Source: Silene conica (lineage: Eukaryota; Streptophyta; Magnoliopsida; Caryophyllales; Caryophyllaceae). From it: DNA of 64,000 nucleotides. The DNA lies in NCBI GenBank assembly GCA_029255685.2, contig CM055312.2:27126203-27190202 (forward strand), written 5' to 3'. The translations under genes and the position numbers were made by a program. The notes below the pieces were generated by a model. The model did no database searches, was not told where the DNA came from, and saw nothing but the letters and a program-made list of their open reading frames with translations. Below, one piece after another: positions 32,058 to 44,611 of the stretch; within the stretch, counting starts at the first letter, position 1; every line of letters begins with the position of its first letter.

Positions 32058-32567
32058 TTGTTATAATTTTGGATGTAACGAAATTGAACTTTCAACTTAA
32101 ACATACGTATAAGCATGTTCACCAAATATTTTGAGAACAAACAAATAGACATAACACGTAAAGAACAATAACTTGATAACCGGAATAGTAATAAAGGTTT
32201 AAATGCAGCTAACAAGTATAGTCATGTAATATTTCATTTCCAGAATATTGTTTTGTGTCTCCATCCGGCCATCCTCAACTATTTCGTTTTTTATACTGAT
32301 CGCGGGTAGGTGACGAATTCAATAAAATTCACGTGGATAAATAAAATTAAATTATTTATGAATGAATTGTGACGGTATATTATAATTTTTTGTCTTATCT
32401 GAATACGTGAATTATAGTTAATCCGTAGTAAATTTATAATGGATATATTGGACATATTGAAAATGTTCATTTTTTAAAACTGTCATATACTGTCCTGTCA
32501 CCATTACTTCCATTTTCTACAGGAAATTCTTACGTTTCTTCAATCCATTTTCTTCATATTTTTTTCC
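32058..32567. other. Intergenic, upstream of HPAT gene
   Basis: AT-rich sequence between element E and the putative promoter. I see no repeat, ORF or RNA gene. It probably contains the proximal regulatory region of the downstream gene. Confidence 0.5.
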
Positions 32568-32579
32568 CCATATATAACC
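32568..32579 (+). promoter_or_regulatory. Putative TATA box of the HPAT gene
   Basis: CCATATATAACC stands about 800 bp before the start codon. A 5' UTR intron would explain the distance: a canonical GTATGA donor at 32671 and a TTTTCTGCAG acceptor ending at 33183 are present. Both the TATA call and the UTR intron are inference. Confidence 0.4.
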
Positions 32580-33381
32580 AACCCACTTCAATTGGATCCA
32601 AGAAAAAATAAAATTAAAGAAAGAAGCAATCAATTCTCTTTGCTACATTTTTTTTTGGGGATTCAATAAGGTATGATTATATGATACCAATGTCAACAAA
32701 CTAGTTTCTTTGTGTTTCCATAATTTAATGCCTTGACTTTTACGTTTTCATGCAATTGTCCCCCATTTTCTTATTTCATCTTTTATCTACCTAGTACTAC
32801 TATATCTATATCATAATATCGATACATCAATCTGTCCCATTTTGTCCTTGATTCATGATTTTGGAACTGGGTTCTTCTCATTATTGGTGAGTCAAAGTTT
32901 TCATCTTTTTATTGATCTGTTGTATAACATTTTACCCAAATACTTAGACTTGTGTAAGACGGTCTTACCTGATTTGAATCCAGTTTTACACAAGGCGGCC
33001 GTGCACAAGACTAATTCAACATTTAATGGGTCCTTCCTGCATTTTTCAATCTTCATAGCGCTCTTGTATATAGTTCTTGTTGCCCATGGTTTGACTTTTT
33101 GTAATATGTTATGAACTGTGGTGTGCCCATGCTTTGACTTTTATGATATTTGATGTTTTTTGTGTTAATTTTCTTTTCTGCAGATTGAATTACAGACAGT
33201 GGTGTGTCTCAATAACTATCAGTCTGGGGTTTGTTATCAACTTTTCTTGAGATTATAGTGAAAAAAAGTGGGATTATAGTAAAATAAGTGTTTAATTCAT
33301 AGGTTGATATAATATTATGATTAGGTTTTGATTTAAAGTTTGGGGTTTTGAGCTTTTTGACTTTTGTATATTTGATTAGTA

Positions 33382-36300
33382 ATGTTAGGAAGGAAGAACA
33401 TGGGTCGCACGTCGCCATTTCTGTTGATTCTTCTGTCTCTTGGGTTTTTCTTTGCAACATATAATCTAATAACTATGATAGTCCACAATAGAAGTTTAGG
33501 TTCAAGGAAATTGTTAGGGAATGTTGACGAAAATAGGATGTTGATTGATCCTGTAACCGAGTTTCCTACTAATTTGAAGCCACAAAGGGGAGGTAAAGCG
33601 CCCTTCCATGTGGCTTTGACTGCTACTGATGCCCCTTATAGCAAATGGCAATGTCGGATTATGTATTATTGGTATAAGAAGCAGAAGGATTTGCCTGGAT
33701 CTGATTTTGGAGGATTCACTAGGGTTCTGCATTCTGGAAGGCCTGATGATTTGATGGAAGAGATCCCTACTTTTGTGGTTGACCCGCTTCCAGCCGGGTT
33801 AGATCGTGTGAGTCTTCATATCTTTTTTCACTTGTTTATCACTAACTTGTTTATATACCCAAGTAGTTAACTAGTTATGAGCTATAAACATTTGCAATTC
33901 TAGATGTAGTGCTCCACACAACATTACCCTAGTGTCTCAAGGGATCCTCCAAACGGTGGGGCTGGCCGTTGGATGGTGGTGGGGTATTGTTCTAAACTTC
34001 TAATTTAATGAGTCATTGTGCTCAATTCCGTATAACTCAATGCCGAATAATAGCGAGTTCTTTGGCTTCATTGGAAATGGAAAATAATTTTAGATTTAGT
34101 GTTGAAAATAATTCTAGATTTAGTGTTCCATTTGTCTATAAGATGCATGTATTAGTTAGTATTGTAGAAGATTAATGAAAGTTGCTTTGACACATTGTAT
34201 TTGGTGATCGTAGGGATGGGTGCCTCAAAAGTGTTAATGCTGACTCTAAAGTAGATTGTTGGTGGTGAGGTTAAATTGTAAGCTATTTGTTGATTGTGTT
34301 GAGGCTGACGTTTGCTATTTGCAAGATACTATCTCCTTATCTAGGATGTATAAGAGTGGTTGGTTAGCCAGGTTTGGGTTGATAGAATTCCTCACAATGT
34401 TGAAAACTTAGATTTTAAAGTTAGAGTCATTTATTAAACACAAATTCTTCTATAAGACCATCTCATATATAAGGCTAGGTCAATAAATTAGGTAGAAATA
34501 TGTAAAATAATACTCCCTCCTTGTCAGGGTGTTGGTTCCTCTTTTCGCTTCAATGCTAGTTGAGTGTTGGTTCCTCTTTCCTTTTTTGGTAAGCTTTTTG
34601 TGGTCTAAAATCTATTCCATGTGGGGTAGAGTGTTTTGTGTGGTCCAAAATCATTTCCTTAATTTTGGTGTCCAAAAGAAAGGGAACCAACACCCTGATT
34701 AGGAGGAAGTATTTTATTTGATAACCCGATATTTTATATTGATAACCTGCATATATAAAATGTCAGTATTCATTATAGGATATCATCTGTCAAAATAAAA
34801 TTAAAAAATAAAGGGTTATGTTTGGGCTATTCTTGGACCCGTCTTATACTATTAAACAATCTTATAGAAGAATTGTTGGCTACTAAATTCCATTTCGCTG
34901 TGATCTTCGCACATTTCAAATATGTGAGGATAGTTTTGAAAATTGAGAAGTACATTAAGAAATGATGGATTTTTGTAATGTACTGTTTGTTTCCTTTGTG
35001 GGGTGTATTGGTCGGGGCAACTTTGGCAAGGTTGAGTAGTTGATTTATATAAAAGTCTATTGTACCCATTAGGTTTTGGTGTGTTCTGGACTTCTGACTA
35101 AGGGAATCTCTGCGCGGCTGCGCCTCTTACAAGATTCAGTATGCTTTGAAGGGTACTTTAAGTTGAATAGTTTATCTCCCTTCTCATTTCTTGGTGACAT
35201 AAATGTTTGCAGATTTCATTCTTAAAATTTTCTTACAAAGGAAGACCTAGTTTCTAGTTTAAATGATGAACATTTGGACTTTAGGTACTTTTTGTCATCA
35301 CTGGAGCTTCTGTGCTTCTTAGTCTCAACTGCTAAAAGAAATGTCAAATTTGTTCAAACCTGGTTTTTGGCTGTTCTATTTTGTTGGCATGTAAGCATGT
35401 GATATATGGCGAAATAGCTTTAAATCTGTAATGGCTTGAGCAAAACAACATATTTGATGCTTGTATTATTTTCCTGGCACAGTTAAAGTAATTTAAATTA
35501 TTAATGTACTTGATAGCAAACTGTTGCCAGTTTGATTACTTTTCTTATTAAGTACAAAGCTATGAATATGATACAGTATGATGTATAGCCAACGTTAGAT
35601 GATGAGCTTCTGATTCAGGCAATTGTGTGACGTGTTCCATCACGAAGGTTTATTTGCCTCGCAATATAAAGGAGTATATCTTACTTTGACACTTTACTTG
35701 GCTACGTATGAGTACAAGAATAAAAAACAGTTTGTTTCTTGATATTATACTAGAAAAATGAAAACTTCTTTTGACAAAAATGGATGTGTCCGACTCTTAC
35801 CATAAAAAAAGTAGCTCTGTCTGACACTCTGACATTATATCACAACCAACACTTGCAGCTGAGTCGGTGTAACATAGTGACCAATATCAAGTGCTAGCAA
35901 TAGTATCCAATAATTTTACTTTCAGCCTTTCTGTTGTTTTCTTGCATTAACATATGACATTTGGCGAAATTTCTGTTGTAGCTAATGCAAAATAAAATTT
36001 CTTTCAGGGATACATTGTATTGAATAGACCGTGGGCTTTTGTTCAGTGGCTTGTAAAGGCTCCCATTGAGGAGGAGTAAGTCCTGATCTTTCAAGTATCT
36101 GCGTTGAAAATATTTATCACATGTTGTAATTGACAACACATATTATTTTTTTGCAGATATGTGTTGATGGCGGAGCCTGACCATATTTTCTTAAGGCCGT
36201 TGCCTAATTTAGCGATTGGAGGACTTCCGGCTGCTTTTCCCTTTTTTTACATCAAGCCTACTGAACATGAAAAAATAGTGAGAAAGTTCTATCCTGAGGA

Positions 36301-38787
36301 AAATGGCCCTGTGTCAAATATTGATCCAATTGGAAATTCACCTGTAATCATAAGAAAGGTATCCTGTGGCTTTAGAGAGTATATCAATTTCATGACATGC
36401 TTCCTCTGTTTTGTCTCTTAAAAATATCATTACTTGTTTATAATATACTCCTTGTGTCTCACCCTCTCGCCCATTTGTTTATGTATTCCTTTTTGGTTCG
36501 TCTTGGCCATTTTTACTGATTCCTATTTACGATTTTATTGACCCTCAGTTTATCTTTTGAGCTGTAGCCACATGGCTGGTGCACCAAATCAGTATTACTC
36601 TCCTAACCTTCCCATTTTAAGCACCCTTATCTCACTCGATGTGCTTGCTTTAGAAACCAATCCAAAAGCAAACTTGAGTAGTCCTTACTTGATTTGTTTC
36701 TCAGTGAAGTTTCTGATGCATTAACAGTGATTGGTTTATTCAGGATTTACTTGCAAAGATTGCACCAACATGGATGAATGTTTCTTTGAAAATGAAAGAA
36801 GACTCCGAGACTGATAAAGAATTTGGATGGGTTCTAGAAATGTAATAGTCAGTTCAATGATGCAGCTTCTTACTTATTGTTGGTTACTGCCTTTAGCTTC
36901 ATCTGTCAGAATTTTAATCATTAATGTTTGCCACAGGTATGCATATGCTATTGCATCAGCATTACATGGTGTCCAACATGTTCTTAGAAAAGACTTTATG
37001 CTCCAGGTTCGTCCTAAATTTCGAAGAAATCATCTTATCATCCTTGCTTCTCCTGCTGTCCTCTGGTCTTTCTACATGTATGAACTTAGTTTATTCATCT
37101 AAAAACCTTAATATATGTTTTTCAGCCGCCATGGGATTTAACAACTACTGACAAGTATATTCTTCACTATACTTACGGTTGCGACTATAACATGAAGGTA
37201 ACCCTTGATCCTTCTAATGGTGTATCTTTTCTATACAGTTTCTTTTTTCTTTTTTTTTCCTCTTGTGAATGATCAGGGCCAGACTGCCAACTGCCATATA
37301 TTATAGAGAAGATGTAACGAAATAACGTTGTGGACTTTTTTTTACCAGTAAAAGGCACATTGTTTGCGAACGCTATGTAATGTACGATAACATGGAATTT
37401 CCAAAACAAAATGTCTATTTTCATCGAGTTTAAGCTTGAATCTGTTTTGCATGTCTATGTTGCAAAATCGTAGCTGATTGTTATTTCCATTTTCTCTTGT
37501 CAGGGAGAGCTCACCTATGGAAAAACTGGGGAGTGGAGATTTGATAAGAGATCGCATTTGAGTGGCCCACCGCCTAGAAACCTCTCTTTACCCCCTAAAG
37601 GAGTTCCTGAAAGTGTGGTAAGTGAATTTTTCATTGTTGCTTCCACTTTTGCTTAACTTCTTGAAAATCCTTTCTTTTGTTTGTAATTTAAATGAAAAAG
37701 GAAGTGGTTTCTTTTTTAAGACATTCTTTTCTATAATTTAGTGGCGAGGTTCAGCAAAAGTATAAGCCGCTGCTTGATTGCACATTTTTTTTAATAATTG
37801 TAGTTCTGAGGGGACAATTGGTTTTTCATTTCCTTAACGATTTGGATCCCCTTTGATCGCTTCGTCGTGCATCTTCTTTTCTGTATTCCAAAAATCCCAA
37901 TTGTTATATATCCTATGCTATACAACATGCATTTACCCCTTGTTCTCCTTGTTGCATCCAAAGGCACACTTTAAGTTATGAATTAGCTTGCACCAGTCAA
38001 GCCCAATTCTCTAGCTAGCCACTCGTGCACTTGACCCATCTGATTTCAGATCTCTCCTGTTTACGTACTCACTTTCTGTTTAAGTGAACTTTATAAACAG
38101 ACTTTATAACACATTCTCGTTGTCGCAAAATGTAGCATAGTTTTATACCACACATAGTGCTCCTCTCTTGATCTCATCTATATTTGCGATTTGTGCTCTT
38201 TGGTGTTCATGCTTCATATCTAAGTATTTGCCAAGTTTTACTTGCACTAGACACGTGATATGCCTGAACCTTGCACTGAGCCCAACTTTTGAGAACTTGT
38301 TGGTTGTAAGGGCACCCTCGATAAGATTTTAGTTATTTGGTAGTCATTGGCTCTAAGCACTTCCAATTTCCAATAAAGCAGAAGAATCACACTATTCTTT
38401 GGTTTCGAATGGTAATATAATAAAGAACAATGACTTATTGGTATTTTGAAGTGGCGGTTAGTCGATGCAATTGATGAGACAATATTCATCAAGGGTTATA
38501 GGAAAGCATCTTCTGTCTACATGGGAAGGTTAAGCTGCGTATATCTGGTCCTTTTTATCTTTGCTATGTGTAACAAACAAGGTTTATATTGTTATTGGTG
38601 GTGTATTCGCAGTAGGCAGTAACGCACTATACATATAGGATATGGCTGCGTGCATGTTCATACTCTTCTCAAGTGCAAGTATACAACATACTTTTGTTAT
38701 TGGCAGGTAACCCTGGTTACTATGGTGAACGAAGCTACTGCTAACATTCCAGACTGGGACAAAGGATCGATTGTTTCAGAGGAATAA
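33382..38787 (+). CDS. HPAT: Hydroxyproline O-arabinosyltransferase (HPAT family), 8 exons
   Basis: Exons join in frame to 376 codons plus stop: 33382-33807, 36008-36075, 36157-36358, 36744-36841, 36937-37006, 37126-37197, 37504-37617 and 38707-38787. All introns are GT-AG. Family members are Golgi enzymes (GT95) that add the first arabinose to hydroxyproline of extensins and CLE-type peptides; RDN1, NOD3 and tomato FIN belong here. Visible are a short basic N-terminus, one membrane anchor (about residues 12-33), the AEPDHIF motif (about 170-176), DLLAKIAPTWMNVSL, FGWVLEMYAYAIASALHG, HYTYGCDYN and GEWRFDKRS. Length fits the family. The start could also be the second in-frame ATG at 33400 (MGRTSPF). 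The gene is isolated among transposons, shows no stop or shift and seems functional. Paralogue identity is not assigned. Confidence 0.92.
34513..34709. mobile_element. Stowaway-like MITE in HPAT intron 1
   Basis: Ends CTCCCTCCTTGTCAGGGTGT and the near-exact inverse (CACCCTGATTAGGAGGAAG) bound 197 bp, flanked by TA on both sides (34511-34512, 34710-34711). Terminal CTCCCTCC and TA target are typical of Tc1/mariner-derived Stowaway MITEs. It lies within the 2.2-kb first intron and does not touch splice sites. Confidence 0.8.
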
Positions 38788-39230
38788 GCAGGTTACACAA
38801 CGTCCCGCTAACATCCCAAGTTTCAGAGTGTCGGCTTTAACGGTTGAATACAGATCTAGGTCCTGTGGTATATATACTTTGAGTCTTTGACAGTCTGACC
38901 TCAAAACCAGGTTATTTGAAGCTCAATAAAGAATACATATTCAGGGCCTAAACACTGGATTTTGCACGGAATCAACAATGGAGAGTGATCTGAATCACAA
39001 ATTCCAAACAAAGTATTGGTGGTAGAACAAAATAGAAAACTACAGTTGGGTATTCTTTTTCACAGATTCAAGCATTCTATTTTTTTGTGGGTTCTAAAAA
39101 GCTGGGTGAAGAGTGCTAGTGCCTACTATGTATACCTTTTACGGTGCTTGCTGTAAGTTGGATATGTGAACTCAAATCAATGGAATATCAAATTTATTTA
39201 ACTTAAGCTCTGCTATTGCAAGACTCGTCC
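38788..39230 (+). other. Probable 3' UTR of the HPAT gene
   Basis: It follows the TAA stop. An AATAAA at 38925-38930 is a plausible polyadenylation signal. The 3' end is not determinable from sequence alone. Confidence 0.45.
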
Positions 39231-39279
39231 TAAAATAGTTCTTTCTGGCAACTGCTATGTTTACACTGATAGAATAGTT

Positions 39280-40665
39280 TCAGGAATAATCGAAGAGTTG
39301 GGTTGGGTCTAAATGAAATTCTGGAAACCTCTTTCTCATGTCCTCGTAAAGCTCCCAGGTGGCATCAGCAGTCGAAGAGTTGGCCCAATGCACATGTACA
39401 TAAATCGCTCCCATATTCCCTTTCTTTGCTAATTTCCTGTCAAGTATTGCTACAAGTTCAACCCTTATTTGTTGTGAGTCATCCATATCAGGAAGATCCC
39501 TGAGAGCTGATTGTTGGTGCTACACCTTCATGCTTTCTAAAAGAGAGATGTGAAAAGTGGAATGAACTTATAGCTTCAACAAACAGCTTTAATTTGTATG
39601 CAACTTGTCCTACCACCACTCTGCCAAAGGAATCCTTGAAGCCCAAGCCTTTGGTTGCTCTCCAGTCCTACATCTCAAATAATTCTCCAAACATCTTTTA
39701 AGTACCTATGTTTGTATATCTGTTTGTGGATGATATGTTGATGACATGAGTAGGTCAACTTGTTGTGGTTTAAACACTTCATGCCAAATGTTGCTCATGA
39801 CAATCTTGTCTCTATCACTCACAATGGATCTTGGCATAATATGCAATCTAAAAATTTGATCTAAGAGTACTTGTGCCACAGTGGTAACAATAAAGGGATG
39901 ACTGAGAAGCAAGAAATGTGCATATTTGCTCAATCTATCCACCACTCCTAAAACATTATCTTTCCCTTGAGACCTTGCCAGTCCTTTAACAAATTTCATC
40001 AACCCAAACTGCCTCGGGTATTGATAATGGCTGAAGTAGTCATGTTCCCAGCTCTCATGTATCATCTCAACCACATCAATGTGAAAATAAGATGCCAACA
40101 TAGACATTAATTGCTCACTACTTATTCTGGACAGGGCATCAACAACACTATTCTCCACTCCCTTCCTATATTTGATCTTATAATCCGGCTCTTAGTGTTT
40201 GGGTAAACATTTACTCTAGAAAGCAGTAGTGATCTTTTGCTCTAGTAAGTATTTCAAACTAAAATGGTCAAATTTAATGACAAAGTGTCTCCCATTTAAG
40301 TAAGGTCTCCATTTCTCTAAAGCAAATATAACAACCATAAGTTCTTTTTCATAAATGGAGATGGACTTAGCCCTTGAAGAAAAGGCTTTACTGATATAGG
40401 CAATATGATGTCCCTCTTGAGACAACACAACTCGTATGCCTTCATTACAAACATTTGTTTACACGGTCAAGTTTTTTGTAAAATCAACCAAAGCTAGCAC
40501 AGGTGCACTAGTCATAGCCTGCTTTAGGCTCAAGAGAGCTTTAGAAGCTTCTGAATTCCTTGTGAAGGCATTTTTCTTAAGTAAATTGGTGAGGGGTTTG
40601 CTCATAATTTCATACCACCTTATAAATTTTCTATAGTATTCCATGAGCCCCAAAAATTCTGGGCT
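39280..40665 (-). pseudogene. Decayed gypsy pol fragment
   Basis: Collinear minus-strand pieces of one polyprotein: RT end/thumb (about 40665-40459, EFLGLMEYYRKF), RNase H (40428-40216, YEKELMVVIFALEKWRPYL), RNase H/integrase (40158-39706, VDALSRI, then VVDRLSKYAHF, IVSDRD and STYHPQTD), and a chromodomain-like end (39486-39280, ADATWELYEDMRKRFPEF). Frameshifts and gaps separate the pieces, and sequence upstream of the thumb is absent. At about 40660-40668 it abuts a TRIM fragment in opposite orientation, with a shared ATTCTGGGCTT-like junction. Confidence 0.85.
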
Positions 40666-40965
40666 TGTCTACGGTCAAGTTTGAGGCACAACGAGGACGT
40701 TGTGTTCTTTAAGTGGGGGAGTTTGTAACACCCCAAGAGTATAAGAGGAAAGTTGTCCCACATGGGAAAAATATGAGTTTGTGTGGAGATTTGTCCCACA
40801 TCGGTAGAATTTGAGGCTTGTGATATTTTTATAATAGCTCCCACCCACCACTTAGTAACAAGGCCTTGTGTTTTTGGGCTTAAGTGAGGACAAATATTTG
40901 GCCCAAATGTACACATCCCATCTTATTGGGGTTGTGTTACAATGGTGGCGGGTCGAATTGTTACA
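40660..40965 (+). mobile_element. Truncated TRIM element with 3' LTR
   Basis: The end of an internal region, with hairpin CACAACGAGGACGTTGTG (40687-40704) and PPT AAGTGGGGGAG (40711-40721), leads into a 242-bp LTR (40724-40965) that starts TGTAACACCCC and ends TTGTTACA. It matches, in opposite orientation, the TRIM copies at 51550-52238. The left part was lost at the junction with the pol fragment. Confidence 0.78.
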
Positions 40966-41260
40966 ACTACCGTTTGACCCAACACTTTTATGATGACCAT
41001 CATATATACCATTAAAACCAAGCACGTATATCACACATCTCATTATCATATTTATTCTATTCTCTAACACATAAATCATCAAAACAAGAAATATGTTATA
41101 CACCAACACACACAAGTACCAATTCCAAATACAACATTGATCTACTCATTCACAACCACACATTCACATACACTCAACACAACACAGTTTCCCTTGTCAA
41201 CCAGCCCCTCGCGCGGTGGTTGGCTTAAGCGTGTTAGGGCCGGAATTCTGAAATGAGGGT
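40966..41260. other. Unassigned sequence left of solo LTR H
   Basis: AT-rich sequence with CACAACAC-type runs and no coding signal. With 51117-51248 it should be the target into which LTR H inserted: the flanks are AGGGT (41256-41260) and AGGTT (51117-51121). Those right-hand bases are the internal leader of a minus-strand gypsy element, so this stretch may be its continuation. Confidence 0.4.
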
Positions 41261-41526
41261 TGATGCATGCCATTTCTATAGTCCTTTTAGACTTCTTTTG
41301 CATGCATTTCTATGCTCTCTTGCTAGTAGCTTACTACTTTTAGCCCCGAATTGTCTACTTTGAGCCCTCTTGTATTAATTGCAGGAATACACTCGGAAGT
41401 ATGTACTCGGAGCCGAATTTTGTCCTCAAGCTTGCATTTAGAAGGTCAGGAGAAGTGAACCACTCTTTGTATCAGTTCAAGGAAGCATGTTTTGAAGTCA
41501 ACCGTCCAAGAAAAGAGCTTAATTCA

Positions 41527-41637
41527 GTCGATCAACCACTTTTTGTCGATTCTAAGTCGATCGACCAGTGTTTTAGTCGATCGACCACTCTTGGTCGATT
41601 AGGAAGTCGATCGACCAGATTCTAAGTCGATCGACCA
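41527..41637. repeat. GTCGATCGAC palindrome cluster in LTR H
   Basis: Four complete GTCGATCGAC 10-mers and degenerate GTCGATC copies in about 110 bp, each its own reverse complement. Confidence 0.9.
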
Positions 41638-42109
41638 GATATTCTTCCCGAAGCCCAAGATTAACCTAAGCCCATTAGGTTATCAGTTTGGAGTCAGACT
41701 AATTTCGTTTTAAGAAGCAGCTTTTCAGTTCTTTTTTAGTTTATCTTTTATCTTTTACTTTTAAACTTTACTCTCAAAACTTGTAATTAGTTAATCTTTC
41801 CTTAGCATTTTCTAGCTTTTGGGAATTCTACTTTTGCCACTTACTATCGGTAATTTAATTTCTTTTGTTCTTTTTATTCTCATTTCTTTACTCCTTGCTT
41901 ATTATTATTTTACCTTGCATTTTTATTATCCTGCGATCATGTACTCCCTTTCCTTTAGTTATTTTATCTCAATCATTCCCTCTATTATGCGTAGCTAATT
42001 CTCTTGACTAGGATATAAGTGATCCAATGATAATGTGACGAAGTTCGTTTAGGCTAGATCGGTTGTTGGTAGATTGTCTCTGCTGTTAATTATGACATTT
42101 CACTACTAC

Positions 42110-42345
42110 AAAACACGGTTACTACATCAGTGAATGGACATGGGTTTTTTAAAAATCCGATGTAGTAAATAATGCACATCGGTTTTTTTCAAAAATCCGA
42201 TGTCCTTATAAACTTATTTACATCGGTTGTTTTTTACAACCCATGTCCATGAGTGATGATATTAATGGACATCGAATTTTTGTAAAACTCATGTCCATTA
42301 TCTGCTTATTTACATCGAATTTTTGACACAACCCATGTCCATTAT
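42110..42345 (+). repeat. Subterminal hairpin repeats of CACTA 1 (left)
   Basis: Five or more units of GGACATGGG or ACATCGG, then a T-rich loop, then TCCGATGT or CCCATGTCC, so each folds back. The right end (about 45180-45549) carries the same motifs. They are probably transposase-binding repeats. Confidence 0.75.
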
Positions 42346-43402
42346 TGCATTTCATTTTTTTTTAATACTAACACTCTCACTCACTCTCACTCTCACACAT
42401 TTGCGCTCTCAGCACTCTACTTATCTCACTTGCCTAGCTCTCTTGTTTTCTAAAATAATTACCAAACCCTAACCCCCAAAACCTGTACTCACTCTCCCTG
42501 CCTCCCTCCCTCCCTCCGGCCACCGTCTCTCTTCCTTTATTCGTTTCTTTTCTCCTACTCTTGTTTCGTTCTTCCCCCGTCGTCGTCACCACCTTTTCTA
42601 GTTAACCTCTCTTCTAAAGTCTTCTCCTTTTCATAAGACAGTGATGTCAGGGCTTCATCACCTTGTTTATGAGGTAAATCTTTTCATTAATTTTATCATT
42701 TTTTAATTGATTTATTTGTTTTTCATCTGCGCAAATATAATAATGTGCTAGAATTTGTTTTCAGTTTTTCTGCGATTTGATATTGATGCAAGTTGTTTGA
42801 GATTACGGTTTTCTATCGATGAAATCAGGGCTTTTGATTGCTGAAATTAGGCTTTTGTATTCATAAGCTTTATGGGTCTATCTTTCACGGTAGCAGTAGC
42901 AACAACAACAAAAGTTGTTAGATTGTTGTTGCATTGTTGTAAATTAGGGTTTCGTTGTAAAAACGTTAGGGGTTTTGACAATGGTTTTGGTTTATTTTGA
43001 CATAGGAGGTAGACCGGTCAAGATTAGGGCAATCTGATGAACATACTATACATGAGGTAACCCGTCTGTTAGCTGAAGTAGATTATTGAGTTAGTTTTCA
43101 GGTTTGTGTCCAAAGAATGCGATCACGTTGTTTAATGTGTTGGGTTGTATTATTGTTTAAGGTGTCGGGATGTATTATTGTTTTTGCTAGATTCCTATTG
43201 AAGCAAAGACCACCTTATCAGAAAGATGGTATGTTTGGAACCTTCAGAAAGATTAACTGCCCATCAAGTCTTATGTGCGTTGTACTCTCAGACTCCCAAT
43301 TTAGTGTTCGGTTCATATATAAGGCTATATGGATGTAAACATTTCTCTCATGTTATCTTTTTTGGGAAGTTGGTTTACCAAATTAGAGTAATTATGTTTT
43401 AG

Positions 43403-43518
43403 GTTATCCTTGGATTTGCGAAAATGGGGTTGCACCTGATAGAGCATTGGACCCTACTATTCTTTCTCGTCTCAAACACTTCTCTGCTATGAACAAGCTG
43501 AAAAAAATGGCTCTAAGG
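43403..43518 (+). pseudogene. Captured calcium-dependent protein kinase exon
   Basis: Between a TTTTAG acceptor and a GTATG donor the frame reads [17 protein letters not shown], then [19 protein letters not shown]. This is the end of the kinase domain and the autoinhibitory junction of plant CDPKs, where the usual sequence is HPWI(C/R)-NGVAPD...[13 protein letters not shown]. The exon boundaries match the family's intron positions as I remember them. No other CDPK exon is recognisable in the element, so it is a captured piece, not a kinase gene. Confidence 0.8.
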
Positions 43519-44039
43519 GTATGTATCTTATCAAAGTTTAACTTCCTTGCTTAGGTTGGCATTCCATTCTGGTAGTTTTGTTTTACAAATCTTACTCTGG
43601 TTTCCTGAATGTAGTAGCTTGTTTTCAGCTGAAATATGCTTTTACATAAAAAAATAGATTATACATAAATTTAATTTAGAACAAAACAACACAGATACTC
43701 ATCTTTCTTTCTCTATTTTGATCTCATCTATGTTACTCCGACATTTCACTTATTGTCACGTGTTGGGTTATGCCTCTGATATGATAACTTCTCTGATATT
43801 TCTAAACTGTGCGGTAGTGCGTGCTCTTTGATCAAAGGTGCTAAAACTAAGGAGCTGCATATAGGATTGACATTGTTCTCCTTTTCTTACCCCCGACGCC
43901 CTTAAACGTAGGCCAAATCTCTCACCCAATCTGAACTTAAACGTAGGCAAAACGTGGTATCCACACCGTCATTTTCACTGTTAATCTTTGATGAAATGTC
44001 ACATTAAGCTAATAGTTATATTTTTGTTCATGTTTGCAG

Positions 44040-44136
44040 TAACATTCAAAAACTTCGGGATTTCATCAAGCAAGTTTATGTCGATAGACGATTCACTGGC
44101 AAAAATAATCATATATCGCTTTCAAGGATAAAAAAT
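44040..44136 (+). pseudogene. Captured ArfGAP (AGD14-like) exon
   Basis: Bounded by a GCAG acceptor and a GTAAGT donor; the frame reads IQKLRDFIKQVYVDRRFTG. This resembles the segment after the ArfGAP zinc finger of plant AGD14/ZIGA4-type proteins (IREFIK-VYVD-KYAG). Only one exon is present. The family assignment rests on one motif. Confidence 0.5.
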
Positions 44137-44611
44137 GTAAGTTGGTCCCTTAACATCATTCTTTGATTGAAATGTTGATACTACTTGGGACATGAGAGTT
44201 TGCTCATTATTTAAGTGGGCATTGGGCAATTATGAACAACATTAGTAGCTTTGTAAGTCTGTTATAATTGACATGGGCTAGACATTTTAAGCTACAAGTG
44301 AAGTGTCTATGGCGCCACAAGAGGCCCAGTGGTTACCTATGTTGGCTACTCAAAAATTAACTTTTCTAACAAGTGATGTTGGTTCTTACTTTGATAGCAT
44401 AATTAACTTTGTAATGATGGTTTAGGCAGGAGATCACGGTGCTCAGAATAGTCCCAGGGAGACAATTGATCGGTCTAAAGTAACGCACAAAAGAAGTGTT
44501 CAACAAACATCCAGGTGAGTTTGTTTATGTATCTTGTTGTCTAGGAGAGTTCCTCCATGGACCTTTTCTTGTGAGCATATACACATGACAACATTAGTAT
44601 TAGTGTTGTAT

